From Serratia symbiotica str. 'Cinara cedri' (lineage in GTDB: Bacteria > Pseudomonadota > Gammaproteobacteria > Enterobacterales > Enterobacteriaceae), in NCBI GenBank assembly GCA_000238975.1, contig CP002295.1, positions 434,001 through 498,000 on the forward strand: 64,000 nt of DNA, in the 5' to 3' direction. Made by a program: the position numbers and the translations under genes. Below the pieces are notes generated by a model. That model was not told where the DNA came from. It did no database searches and saw only the letters and a list, made by a program, of their open reading frames with translations. This document shows positions 10,640 to 21,652 of this stretch, one piece after another. How positions within the stretch are numbered: position 1 is the stretch's first letter; each line of letters begins with the position of its first letter.

Positions 10640-10979
10640 TTTTATTTTATTCATGTATGCTAATAAGGTACATATTATGGTACTAAGCGTTTTAAGCTGA
10701 TGTTTATCTAGTCTTGCTATAAGCAATGTAAACATTAATATTATATATTAGTGGTAAGTTATTAAAAAATATTTTTATTTTGTAGCGTCAGGATGAAATG
10801 AAAGCGGTTAACGTTAGTGTCGTTATATCTACCCTGAATGTAACTGTATCTGGCTAATTTATTTATTGTGTTATGTTAAAAAATTAAAATGACACCATTA
10901 TGCATGCTTCTTATTTATTTTTTAAGTAACTTGCTTGTAGCTCATAAATTAAAATATGCATAGTATCTTACTATATTTT
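10640..10979 (-). pseudogene. emrR: relic of emrR (mprA), MarR-family repressor of emrAB
   Basis: In E. coli emrR precedes emrA on the same strand. On the minus strand here an interrupted frame reads residues such as LARYSYIQGRYNDTNVNR then FHFILTLQNKN, which parallels the recalled EmrR segment KRGWIERRESDNDRR, CLHLQLTEKG residue for residue (I, R, D, H, L, T identical). Further on, CLHCL followed by TAG matches CLHQLW with the Trp codon turned into a stop, and after a frame change DKHQLK resembles EKDQLE. Upstream HILIYEL resembles MALITLE. At least seven stops and one frameshift are present, so it cannot be functional. The stretch around 10783-10855 is markedly GC-richer than the desert. 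Order, strand and register together make this a confident relic. Confidence 0.72.
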
Positions 10980-11843
10980 AGGTTTTTAATGATTGCGTAG
11001 GAAATAATGTATAATTATTCACTAGTTTATAATCAAGTAAATTATGTATAATAATACATATGAAAACTAGAGTTATTAATAGAAGTGTAGTAAATTTTTA
11101 GTTCTATAGTCTTTTATTGAGATAATAAAAAGGAGCATTGAGTAATATAAAATGTAATTTATTATTTTTACGTTGTACTACACTACTATAGTTAGATTGT
11201 CATATTAAAGTTTTTTATTATATTACTAATCATTATATATGTGTTATTTATTAAATCTACATGTTTTTCGTTATTTAAGAAAGCAGTAAAAAGAAGTATT
11301 TAGTAAAATTAATTGGTATGCTGTAAGTATGTTAAGCGCATATGTTTATTGGTGTTTAAATATTTTCAGTTTTTTTATTGTTTAACTATCATAGAGTAGT
11401 ATAATATCACTTCACTACGTTGAAGTGGTTGCTTAAAAAATACTGGATGATTATTAAGATCATTAGCTGCTAATTGGTTAATTATTTAGTGTTTATCTAA
11501 TACTTTTGGGGTAATGTAAATATATATTAGTAATAATAGGTAAAAATTTATTTTATTTTAAGGTTCAATGTTAAGATATTTCATAAAGTAAATAAAAATA
11601 CTATACGATCTACCTATTATTGTTTTTTAAAACTAATGAATTGATAAGATAATTTATTACGTGTAAAGGTAAAAGTATAGCCTTAGTCAATTTTATTATC
11701 TTCTATTACTCCTATTGTAGGAGTAGATATTTGTGATAGTTAAAAGATAGATATATAGATATTCCTTTAAAACTTACTCTTCATTCTATATTAGGCGGAA
11801 TCACTAGAGTATAATAGTATATATATACAATATATATATACAC

Positions 11844-11864
11844 AATGTTTAATGTTTAATGTTT
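11844..11864. repeat. 7-bp tandem repeat, three copies
   Basis: AATGTTT repeated three times exactly, next to a run of alternating TA. Low-complexity desert sequence. Confidence 0.8.
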
Positions 11865-13584
11865 ATGTGCTACTATTGAATAGTATTAGCAAATATATAG
11901 CTATATATTGTCACCCAATGAGTAGATAGAGATATATAGTAATTATTTTTTCTTACAGGTGCTAGTATAGCATCGTGTCCTATACTAGAAGGAAGTTATT
12001 AGTAATATCTGTAGCAACTATGTTGCTCAAGGCTTCATGTTAGCGTTGATGGTAAGTAGAATATTTATTTTTTTAAATATATTATATACTTTTATTATGT
12101 TAGTGTGTTTATGTAAGAATTTTTAAGCGATATAATCTATAGATATATTTCCTTAAAAATAACTTAAGTATACTCTTAATTATGATAAATGTTTGTTATT
12201 TTAGTATAGAATTTATAATATGATATAAAAATATTGCAGTGTAGATATGTATTAAATGCGTACTTATAGGTTTCGTTGTATAATTAATTTTGTTCTTTTT
12301 GTTTAAAAATGTGCTTAGTGAAATAGATTTAGTAGTATTTATTATAAATATGTTTAATTATATTTTATATAGGTTAATTTTATTTTAATTAATTTATATA
12401 ATCTAAGTGTGTTCTAGTGGTAACTAGATGTTGATTGTTCTTTAATAACAAATGCAAGATAAAATTAAGATATACTTAACAGTGCGATCAATTTTTAAAA
12501 AAAATTATTTTGTTAATATTATATAAGCATGATTGCTGTTATATAGTAGCAATAATCTATAGTACATACATTATAGATTATCTAATATTATCAATAAGTC
12601 TTGTATTGATGCCATTTTTTTAGTTATTTATGTATGACTTAATATAATTAAAAAATTTATTGATTTTAGAATATAGTCACTATGGTTATTATAGTGCGTA
12701 CTATAGTACAACAGTTTGTGTATAAAAATTTAGTAATATAAGTTTTTAATACGTTAAGGTTTTAAAGAATAATATTAATTTATATTAGCGGTGTCTGTGT
12801 TTGTTCGGTATATTTATTTAAAATATTTGCTGCTTATAAATTATGTATTTTATATTGCTTAAAGTCATGATTATTCTCTGCAATTAGTATATTATATATT
12901 TAGAAAATAATAAGTTACAAAGAAGAGGTAGATATTAGTGAGTTTTATATTCTTGAGTTTTAGATTACAAAGGGCATCATGTGCTAGATGACTGTATTAG
13001 TTTGCCTGTTTAAGACAAATGCATTGAAAGTTGTTACTGTCTATTAAGATAGGACAGATAGTCTATATGCATATCGAAAATTTCTATTGTAGGCAGAAAT
13101 TACTTATATGAGTTATTTTAAATTATTTTATTATAGCTTATATTTAAAACTTATATTTCTTACTTATATTTAATGAAATTATGATATAATAAATATTTTT
13201 ATCAAGATAGATAAAATTAATATGTATAATAGATATTTGTAAAATCTATCTATCAGCCTTCATAATAAATATTATTTATATGTATGAGCAGATCAATTTA
13301 GTTTTCTCTTTTTTATTATATTTTGTGTATTATATGTTGATAGTTGTATGTAATTTAAATATTTGTCAAGATTTATGGTAGTGGGGTAGTTTATGTGTTC
13401 TATAATTTATAAAGCAATGTGTTATTTGTTATCATGTATTCTTTTAGTGAATATTAATTTCTAAGAATAGAATTCCGTATATTGATTTTATATTTTAGGT
13501 AAGAAATATTATATCTTTTTATTACATTTCATTAATTTAAAATTTATATACATTGGCTTTCTGTAATTAAAACATTTTTATATA

Positions 13585-13612
13585 AAAATCCTTATAGGGA
13601 TTTTAGTTTTTT
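13585..13612 (+). terminator. orphan terminator-like hairpin
   Basis: AAAATCC (13585-13591) pairs with GGATTTT (13598-13604) around a 6-nt loop, followed after two bases by six T. It has the form of an intrinsic terminator for the + strand, but no gene ends nearby. It may mark the end of a gene that has since eroded. Confidence 0.4.
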
Positions 13613-13940
13613 GTAAAGCAAAAAGATGTATCAGGAGTAGCAGCATGAAGACATATTTTTTTATTACGTGTAGATATTGATATATATGACGTACAACAAA
13701 GTCAGCTTTAAGTATTTTCATAGTGTTATAACATTATAACGCTATGGTAATAATTATTTATAATTTTCATTAGTATTGCTTATTTGTAGATTTTTATTAA
13801 CAGAAGCTCTATATCATAGTACTTCTATAATTGTAATGCAGAAGTTACTATTTAAAATATTTACCATACACCATATATGGTGGATTATCGTAATGTAGTT
13901 TGCTATATTTTTTGTATTGATGTTTGTACAATTTAAGAAG

Positions 13941-13974
13941 GATAGTATTTAGTTTAATGCAACTAAATACTATC
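13941..13974. other. perfect 14-bp hairpin in desert
   Basis: GATAGTATTTAGTT (13941-13954) is the exact reverse complement of 13961-13974, with a 6-nt loop TAATGC. A short TTTT lies two bases beyond on the + strand. No adjacent gene exists, so its role is unknown. Confidence 0.6.
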
Positions 13975-16223
13975 ACTTTTGATGAATATTGTATAAGTAT
14001 GATCTGAATCATAAATACTAAATATTTATAATGTTATGATAATGTGTATTACTAACTTTTTATAATATGTAGTTAGTGTAGTAATTGAAGATATAAATAT
14101 ATGCCTAGAAAATAAATTTTTTACCGTAGGCGACTAATTTTTTTTTATAATTCAGTACTTATATGATATTAACATTTATAATATTATAAATGTTTGCTTA
14201 AATAGCAATCGTAACTTTTCTGTAAATTATGTACGGTGCTATTTGTAATTGTTAAAGTATTGCTATAAACATTATTAAGCATTGATCAGCTAGTAATTAA
14301 TACTTTTTATCTCTAGTTTGTAAGTATCTCAAAGATTCAGTATTGTATTTAACAGATGATATTGTAATGTTGTGCAGTAAGATTAGTTAATTTTATTTTG
14401 CTAAAACAGCATTACTTATTATTTAGTATTTTACTATCTTGGACCGTGTTGATTGCTTACAAGTATCACATAAATATATCAGACGCATTTTATCGTTTAT
14501 GATTCCTGCGGTACTAATTCATCTGTAGTATATTAAGATAAATGACAAATATATTTATAGGCTATCTATATATATTTCTTGTTAGCCTATTGACTAACAT
14601 TTTATATTTAAAATATATAAGCTATAATTATAGTTTTAGTATAATTGTTAGGATTATAGCTATTTAACTATATACTCAAATAATGCTAGTATTAATTTAA
14701 TAAATTAAATTTTATAGTTCACACATCGCTATATATTAGCATTGTTATTTGAATCATATAATAATAACTTATGTATATATCTTAGAATTTTGCATCAGCT
14801 CATAATTTAAACATAGATATATACCTAACTAATATATTAATTGCTTATTTATTTACTGAGTATAATGTATAACGTAATTAATAAAAGTATTCACTGATCT
14901 TACCTGCGATAAGCATGCTTATTTAGGATTATTGAAAAATATTATTAGGCATTTAACATGAAAAACTTTAATAAGTACATCTATTATGTATGATGATACT
15001 TGTTATTGTTTATCTGATAATCTAAATAATATTTATTATTCATTAGTTATCTAAGTTATATTTTATTACTTAATTGAAGCTATGTTTTTTATATAAAATA
15101 ATTTTAATTAGTTAGTTTAACATAACTAATTATCTGGATATTATAGTCTTTTGATAAACTTATGTACATGATATTAGTTATATTAATGAATTATGATAAT
15201 TTTTAAATTTATACTCAGAGCGTTGTTATCTATTTAAATAAATATCTTTATATTACTAGTTGTCGTTGTCTTAATAAGACAATTTATGTCATGATATTTA
15301 TATAAATTAGATAATAATCTATACCAGTAGGTGATTTATTTGTTTACATTCTTTTCCAGGTATTACTTGTATAGTGTTACAATGATTAGATCATATCTAT
15401 TTTTCTCTGGCCGTGCTTTATTTTCTTAAGAAAATTATATATAATAATTTATCTATGGCAATAGGTATTTTAATTTTATATTAACTTTATCATTAGTTTA
15501 AATTTTAAGGTATTAGTTTATGCCACTAGTAATTATATATTATATATTATTTTTAATAAAATTATATATTATCATTACTAATTTATATTATAAATTAAAT
15601 TTAAATTACTAATTTATATTGTACGTTACATTGAATATAATAAAAGGTATTAAAGTAGTTATATTTTCGATAAAATGTGTCTTTTTTATTTTAAGAAAAT
15701 ATAGAATAAAGAACATTTCTATAAATTTACATATATTAGTAACATAATATTAATTCTTTATACTTGCTTACTTAACTACAGACGATAATATTTGTTATTT
15801 TGTGTCATTAATAATGTATATAGTTATGTAATTTAAATATATCAATTAAAATACAATCATATTAGCTATGATATTTGAAATTATGGGATTAATGGCAGTC
15901 TACTTAAATATCTAATAAGTCAATAGTATTTACTATGCTAAATAAATTATCGTATAAATATTTATTATATATGAATTGTTGTGTAATTTATTATTAGGTG
16001 GATAATCACTAAATGTATTTAGTGTTTGAGGTATTCAAGATATTATATTGCATGTTATTTGTTCTACTATTTTATTGCTAATATTAAGTTTTATGCTAGC
16101 GTGTTAATATCTGTTTGATTTAATTCCGTATAGCATTTATAAATACAGTTATTAATTGAACAGTGTTTTTATTTTTAGCATTTACTGCTACAATATTGCT
16201 TATTAAGATAGGGTAGGTGAATT

Positions 16224-16243
16224 GTAATGTATTAATACATTAC
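16224..16243. other. 20-bp perfect palindrome upstream of gmhA
   Basis: GTAATGTATTAATACATTAC reads the same on both strands. It lies 130 bp before the gmhA start, so it could be an operator or a remnant terminator; nothing else supports a role. Confidence 0.4.
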
Positions 16244-16373
16244 CTTTGATCTTAAAGCTATAACACAAATAGTTATTGACTGTACTTATGAGTATTTTGC
16301 TTGAAAATAATATTTAGTTTTTTTAGTTTTACTATGCTGCCATATATAATATTGACGATAGCAAGAGGTTTTC

Positions 16374-16955
16374 ATGTACTATGATCTTATTCGCAGTGAG
16401 CTAAATGAAGCAGGTGACACTTTAGCAAAATTTATTAATGGCAATGCGAATATTGAAGCTATTCAATGTGCTGGGATAATATTGGCTAACGCATTTAAAG
16501 CTGGCGGTAAAGTAGTATCTTGTGGTAATGGGGGATCGCATTGTGATGCAATGCATTTTGCTGAAGAGCTGACTGGACGCTATCGGGAAAACCGTCAAGG
16601 TTATCCAGCGATTGCTATATCTGATGTTAGTCATTTATCTTGTGTGAGTAATGATTTTGGTTATGATTATGTATTTTCACGTTATGTTGAAGCGGTATGT
16701 CATAAAGGCGATGTTTTGTTAGGTATTTCTACTTCTGGTAATTCTAGTAGTATCATTAAAGCAATCGAAGTATCTCTAGCAAAGGGGATGAAAGTAATTA
16801 CTTTAACCGGTAAAGATGGTGGTAAAATGGCAGGTTATGCTAATGTAGAAATCCGTGTGCCACATTTTGGTTATGCTGATCGTATTCAAGAGGTCCATAT
16901 TAAAGTTCTTCATATTTTAGTACATTTAATAGAAAGAGAGATGATCAATGCATAA
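16374..16955 (+). CDS. gmhA: sedoheptulose-7-phosphate isomerase
   Basis: GmhA (LpcA) converts sedoheptulose 7-phosphate to D-glycero-D-manno-heptopyranose 7-phosphate, the first step of LPS core heptose synthesis, as a cytoplasmic tetramer. The 193 residues match E. coli GmhA (192) throughout: the SIS-domain signature [24 protein letters not shown] carries the active-site Glu, [15 protein letters not shown] is the phosphate loop, and [17 protein letters not shown] holds the metal/catalytic His region. ATG at 16374 has AGAGG five nt upstream. It stands alone between deserts of 6 kb and 1.6 kb; gmhB earlier in the window completes part of the same pathway, which suggests the symbiont still makes a core heptose. 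Confidence 0.97.
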   Translation: MYYDLIRSELNEAGDTLAKFINGNANIEAIQCAGIILANAFKAGGKVVSCGNGGSHCDAMHFAEELTGRYRENRQGYPAIAISDVSHLSCVSNDFGYDYVFSRYVEAVCHKGDVLLGISTSGNSSSIIKAIEVSLAKGMKVITLTGKDGGKMAGYANVEIRVPHFGYADRIQEVHIKVLHILVHLIEREMINA

Positions 16956-18538
16956 TAATTAAGATAAATATAAAAAACAAAAAGAATATTAGTGCAGTAT
17001 ATTGTAGTATATCATTTATTTGTTTAAGTCGTGCTAATGTAACACATGCATTATTTGAGATTAGTGTATAAATTTCAATTTATATTGTGTTTTTCTTAAT
17101 TAGTACAGCTTAGTGCTTTAATTTTACTACATTAAAAATAACTAACTGTTATTAATTTTTAAGGGGATGATTGTCCTATTTTAAAGTATTTATAACTCAA
17201 TATTAATTTATTAACACTGAATTTTATGTAAAAACTTTAATATATTTTAGTATAACTACTAATCTGTAGTAGTATACGATATATATTAGGTCATATCATA
17301 GAAAAATAACATTAGAAAAATATTTAGTTTTATTCCCGTAAATTATATAGGAGCTATTGAGCTATAGGATAGATATAATGGTAGATTGAAATACTATTAT
17401 TGATTACAACTAGTGCCTGAGGGACGATAATCTCAGGTTAATATTGATTATTTGTTTATTGGCTGTTGTATAAATTTCATAAAAATAGAGTGAATTTATA
17501 ATAGTGATTCTAGTAGAATTTAGTTAGACACCCTAGATAATAGAGTGACTATCTTAAAAGTATTATTTAATTCAATATTATTAAGTATGTTTATAATATT
17601 TTGTTGTGTTGATCATTATATAATAATGCATACGTAGCTATATTTTGAAAATATTTTGTATGTAATTTATCTCAAAACTTTATTGTAGTATTAAATTATA
17701 ATTAATAATTTTGTTGTAGTAATTATTATTAATTAATTTTTTAAATAATTTGTTTAGGATTTTATGAATTAAAAATTATTGTTAATATATTGACTAGTAA
17801 GATACTTGATTATTGATCTAAAATTAAATATAATATAATATATTGACTTATGATCTAATAAAATACATATAGTAATATAATGATCAGTAATATTAAGTAT
17901 CCCACTGATTTTATCATAAGATATTAAGTTTATTTATACTTAAATAATTTAAATGATTTAATATATTTTTTTAAAAAGTAATTGGTAATAATTTTTTAAT
18001 TACAGTAATAGTTAATAAACTATTTATTTTTTAGCATATAGTATGGTAATATAATTTAAATTCTTGCAATACATTACTATCATTAATAATAGTAATGTAT
18101 TTTTTTATTTATTTACTATTTATTATATGTTTCGTATTAATATACGCAATATTTACAATTTTTTTATTGGCTATAATGATATATACTTCCTATATAAATA
18201 ACTTAATTGTCAATAAAGTAAAATCTTTAGTATTATTAGTCAATTAAAATATGATTATTACGTTTTTCTTGATTATTTTAGGTTTGATAATTTAATTTCA
18301 TGAATATAATTATTTTTCTATTTCTTATTTAAAGTTTAAGCCTATTCTTTTAAAGAATATATTATAATGCTGTATATTGTATATCCCATAAAGTTATGGA
18401 AGATCATCTTTATACAGATATTAAGATAAATGGTATTTTACTAGTAATATATTATGTATATAAGTGATAAAAAGACATTACTGCGCAAGCATTTTTATGT
18501 TATGCCTTTCACTACAACATAATAAAATATATTTATAG
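16956..18538. other. gene desert between gmhA and lipA (convergent)
   Basis: About 1.6 kb, extremely AT-rich, no gene seen. A perfect 12-bp terminator-like hairpin with a T run lies at 18069-18106. Confidence 0.7.
18069..18106 (+). terminator. terminator-like hairpin, 12-bp stem plus T run
   Basis: ATACATTACTAT (18069-18080) pairs exactly with 18089-18100, 8-nt loop, then T7 on the + strand. It is oriented to stop transcripts coming from gmhA over 1 kb upstream, or from a lost gene; it is antisense to lipA, whose end is 430 bp away. Confidence 0.5.
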
Positions 18539-19501
18539 TTACTTTACTTCTACTCCTTGGGCTTGTAAATCAGCGTGGTAAGATGAGCGAATAAATGGGC
18601 CACAGGACACATTCGTGAAGCCCATAGCTTTAGCTTTTTCTTTTATGTTATCAAATTCAAGCTGACTAACGTAACGTTGCACTGGTAAGTGGTTGTGGCT
18701 TGGTTGTAGATATTGACCAATAGTTAGCATAGTTACACCTCTACGCCGTAGATCATGCATCACTTCAAAGATTTCTATATTTGTTTCACCTAGGCCGACC
18801 ATTAGGCCAGATTTAGTAGGTATTAGTGGATTCGCTATTTTAAAACTTTCTAATAGCTTTAATGATAGTTCGTAGCTAGCTCCAGGGCGAACTTTACGGT
18901 AAATACGTGGTATACTTTCTAGGTTGTGATTAAATATATCAGGTGGTGTTTGGGTGAGGATTGTTAATGCACAATCCATGCGACCACGGAAATCCGGTAC
19001 TAGCACCTCAATTTTGATACAAGGGTTTTTATCGCGAATCATTGTGATACAATCAGCAAAATGTTGAGCTCCTCCATCACGTAGATCATCGCGATCTACT
19101 GAGGTAATTACAACATAACATAGACCTATATCAGCTATAGTTTGCGCTAGCTTTTCCGGCTCATTCATGTCTGGGGTCATGGGACGACCATGTGTTACAT
19201 TACAAAATGGGCAATTGCGGGTACATATTGCACCAAGGATCATAAAGGCAGCAGTGCTGTGATTAAAACATTCAAACAAGTTCGGGCAAGAGGCTTCTTC
19301 ACAGACTGAATAGAGTTTATTTTTACGCATGATAGTTTTAATGTGCTGAACGCGTGTTAAGTCAGTAGGAAGTTTTATTTTCATCCAATTTGGTTTACTT
19401 AATAGCGTTTTTTTTGCGGTGTCTACTATCTGAATAGGTATTAATGTTACTTTATTCGTGTCATAGTATGTATTTGCGTGTTTTTTTTTAATTGAGCTCA
19501 T
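18539..19501 (-). CDS. lipA: lipoyl synthase (radical SAM)
   Basis: LipA inserts two sulfurs into octanoyl groups on lipoyl domains (pyruvate and 2-oxoglutarate dehydrogenases, GcvH), in the cytoplasm. At 320 residues it equals E. coli LipA (321). The auxiliary cluster cysteines are C67, C72 and C78 ([12 protein letters not shown]). The radical-SAM cluster is C93, C97 and C100 (CTRNCPFC). The C-terminal [11 protein letters not shown] carries the Ser that ligates the auxiliary cluster. ATG at 19501 aligns with the family start; codons 4-7 include a run of nine A that could cause transcript slippage. LipB, which supplies the octanoyl substrate, is 5.7 kb upstream on the same strand rather than in close linkage, so co-transcription is doubtful. 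Confidence 0.97.
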   Translation of the reverse strand: MSSIKKKHANTYYDTNKVTLIPIQIVDTAKKTLLSKPNWMKIKLPTDLTRVQHIKTIMRKNKLYSVCEEASCPNLFECFNHSTAAFMILGAICTRNCPFCNVTHGRPMTPDMNEPEKLAQTIADIGLCYVVITSVDRDDLRDGGAQHFADCITMIRDKNPCIKIEVLVPDFRGRMDCALTILTQTPPDIFNHNLESIPRIYRKVRPGASYELSLKLLESFKIANPLIPTKSGLMVGLGETNIEIFEVMHDLRRRGVTMLTIGQYLQPSHNHLPVQRYVSQLEFDNIKEKAKAMGFTNVSCGPFIRSSYHADLQAQGVEVK

Positions 19502-20197
19502 TCATGATTAATATGATTCCAATGATAAAGATCAAATAATTTTTTAATGATTTATAGCAAGTGTTTTATAATATCTATATCAAATAATAATAAAATTTTA
19601 GTAATATTAAAATATCTGTATTCTGAGTTATTCTATGCCTAGAATATTATAAAATTGTTTTTTATGGTTGTTATTTTATTTATATTATGATAGTTAGTAT
19701 AACCTATTTACCATAAGATATGTATATAGTAAGTTTGGCAGGGTGTGTATTTATAGATAATTAGCGCTATGTTTAGCCTTTTTATGTCATAGATTTTTTG
19801 TTTACTTTTAAGTAGTTACCTTGTATCTAATAAATTAATGTATCTCAGTTGTTTTAATTGTTGTTTAGTAGCTTAATCTAAGCTTAAGAATGAATTAAGT
19901 ATTGATACCACAATTTTATAAATATATATGTTATAAATAATAATATCAATTATAAAAATTAATTATTAATGATAATTAGGTATTATAAGGCAAAATTTTT
20001 AATTTTGCGCATCTCTTTTGTGATAATATTACTAAGATTAATGATCTTGATAGCGAATGCATTTCTTAATATACCTTATATTTTATAATAGCTATCTCTT
20101 TGTTAAAGATCAGTATTTTCTAATTTAAGATATCTGGTTATGAATAGCTTATCAGTTCTTTAGATGTTATATTTATGCAATAAAATAGCAATGAATA

Positions 20198-20215
20198 CCA
20201 CACTATACGGTGTGG
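20198..20215. other. GC-rich 6-bp hairpin in desert
   Basis: CCACAC (20198-20203) pairs with GTGTGG (20210-20215) around TATACG; a T run begins about 12 nt further on. It is conspicuous because the surrounding DNA is almost free of G+C. Confidence 0.35.
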
Positions 20216-21562
20216 CATTTAACATTTTTTGACCAGTGAATAGATTAAGATCATGATACATATGATTTATTAACTTTTTGGTTTATTATTAAATAGCTAA
20301 TATAATATTTTTAGTAAGTTGCTATTTTTTTGATGATGTAAAATATTAAAATAAAAAATTATGCGACATATTTCTTTGGTATGTATTATTAAGTTATCTT
20401 TAATAAACAGATATCTAAATATCACAACCGATTGGATATTTTTTATTGGTAGTGATATATTAGTATAGTTTTACGATACTGTGGTGCATTAGCTAATTGT
20501 AAGATAATAAAAATGTCTGAAATTATAATAAAATTATGTGATACTAAAGTTAAATATTGTTTGGTCATAAAACTAATTAGATTTTCTATTGATGCCAGTA
20601 ATAATAGTTAAGAAGTATGTATTAATTCTATGAATATCTTCTTGTTAATCTTAATATGGGCGATATAGTAAGTTAATAGTTTTTTAAAAAATCATTATTT
20701 TTTATTGTCCTTAATTAATGATTATAGATTAACAACATTCGAGTTACTTTTATGGATCTGTATCTTGGTTTAACGTAATAGTAGCCGTTAATAGATATAT
20801 ACATGATATTATTAGAGACTCTATGCTTACTTTAATGTGATTAAATAGCTTATTTAAATAATAAAGTCAGCTTAGTATTTTAGAATCATTTAAGTGGCTA
20901 GGTGATTAAATACTGCTCATAATTAGTTAGTTAAGGCGTTTATCTATGAGCATGCGCTCATAATAATAAAGATTATCTATCTACTGATAGAGTATTATTT
21001 TAATTATTTTGCTATGCTTAATATTTTATTGCTTTTTTACCATAGTGTCAGCACTTATTGTTTTTCTTTTTAAGTAGCAATATTTAGTATCGGGATACTA
21101 TTATCAGAGTATAAATGATAAATAGCATAATTTATAGACAGACTCATAAAAGTAAAAATAAAAATATCAATAACTATTGCACGTTAATCCGTTAGTATTG
21201 TCTTCGTAATATTAGCTCTAGATATATTCGTACTGAATATATGATTGCAGTACTTGAGTATTAGTAATATTAGTGGCTATCTTTTAAGTATTATAATTTA
21301 TCTGATTTAGTTAATTATCTATACTTGATGGTATCTATAAATATATTTATATGAATAATATAGAAGTTGATATTGCTGTTATTCGCTTGCTAAGTATTAC
21401 TTAGTAAGTTGGTTATTAAAAATAATTTGTATCATAGTTAAAATATATTATAAAAATTAGGTATAGCTAAATAAGATAACTAATCTTAACAAGATAGACA
21501 TTATTTAAGTTATTACCAGCATAATTATTTATATATATCTTGGAAAGTAGGTGATATAAATT

Positions 21563-21652
21563 ATGGATGAAGTTATACTAGCAGTAATATATTTACTGGT
21601 ATTATGGTTGCTTGCGGTTATATGTTTTTTAGTAAAAGAAAATAAGATATAA
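21563..21652 (+). CDS. possible 29-residue single-span membrane peptide
   Basis: ATG at 21563 is preceded by AGGTGA eight nt upstream. The frame encodes 29 residues: an acidic N-terminus (MDE), a hydrophobic stretch of about 20 residues containing Tyr, Trp and Cys, and a short charged tail (VKENKI). This is the architecture of small bacterial membrane proteins, and the stretch is slightly GC-richer than its surroundings. I do not recognise it; it does not resemble KdpF, CydX, AcrZ or TatE as I recall them. In such AT-rich DNA, hydrophobic frames of this length arise by chance, so it remains a candidate only. Confidence 0.2.
   Translation: MDEVILAVIYLLVLWLLAVICFLVKENKI

Larger units (their letters stand above)
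10423..16373. other. gene desert between emrA and gmhA, with an emrR relic
   Basis: Almost 6 kb without an intact gene. The part nearest emrA (10640-10979) is an emrR relic. Elsewhere the sequence is AT-rich with isolated hairpins (11707-11725, 13585-13612, 13941-13974, 16224-16243), three tandem AATGTTT units (11844-11864), and a somewhat GC-richer patch around 12950-13100 that contains a bulged 8-bp hairpin but no frame I recognise. Confidence 0.65.

Noticed and set aside
10798-10857. Nineteen-codon + strand frame with a good ribosome-binding site upstream of emrA
   Set aside because: It lies antisense to the emrR relic, whose GC-richer codons explain the apparent coding character.
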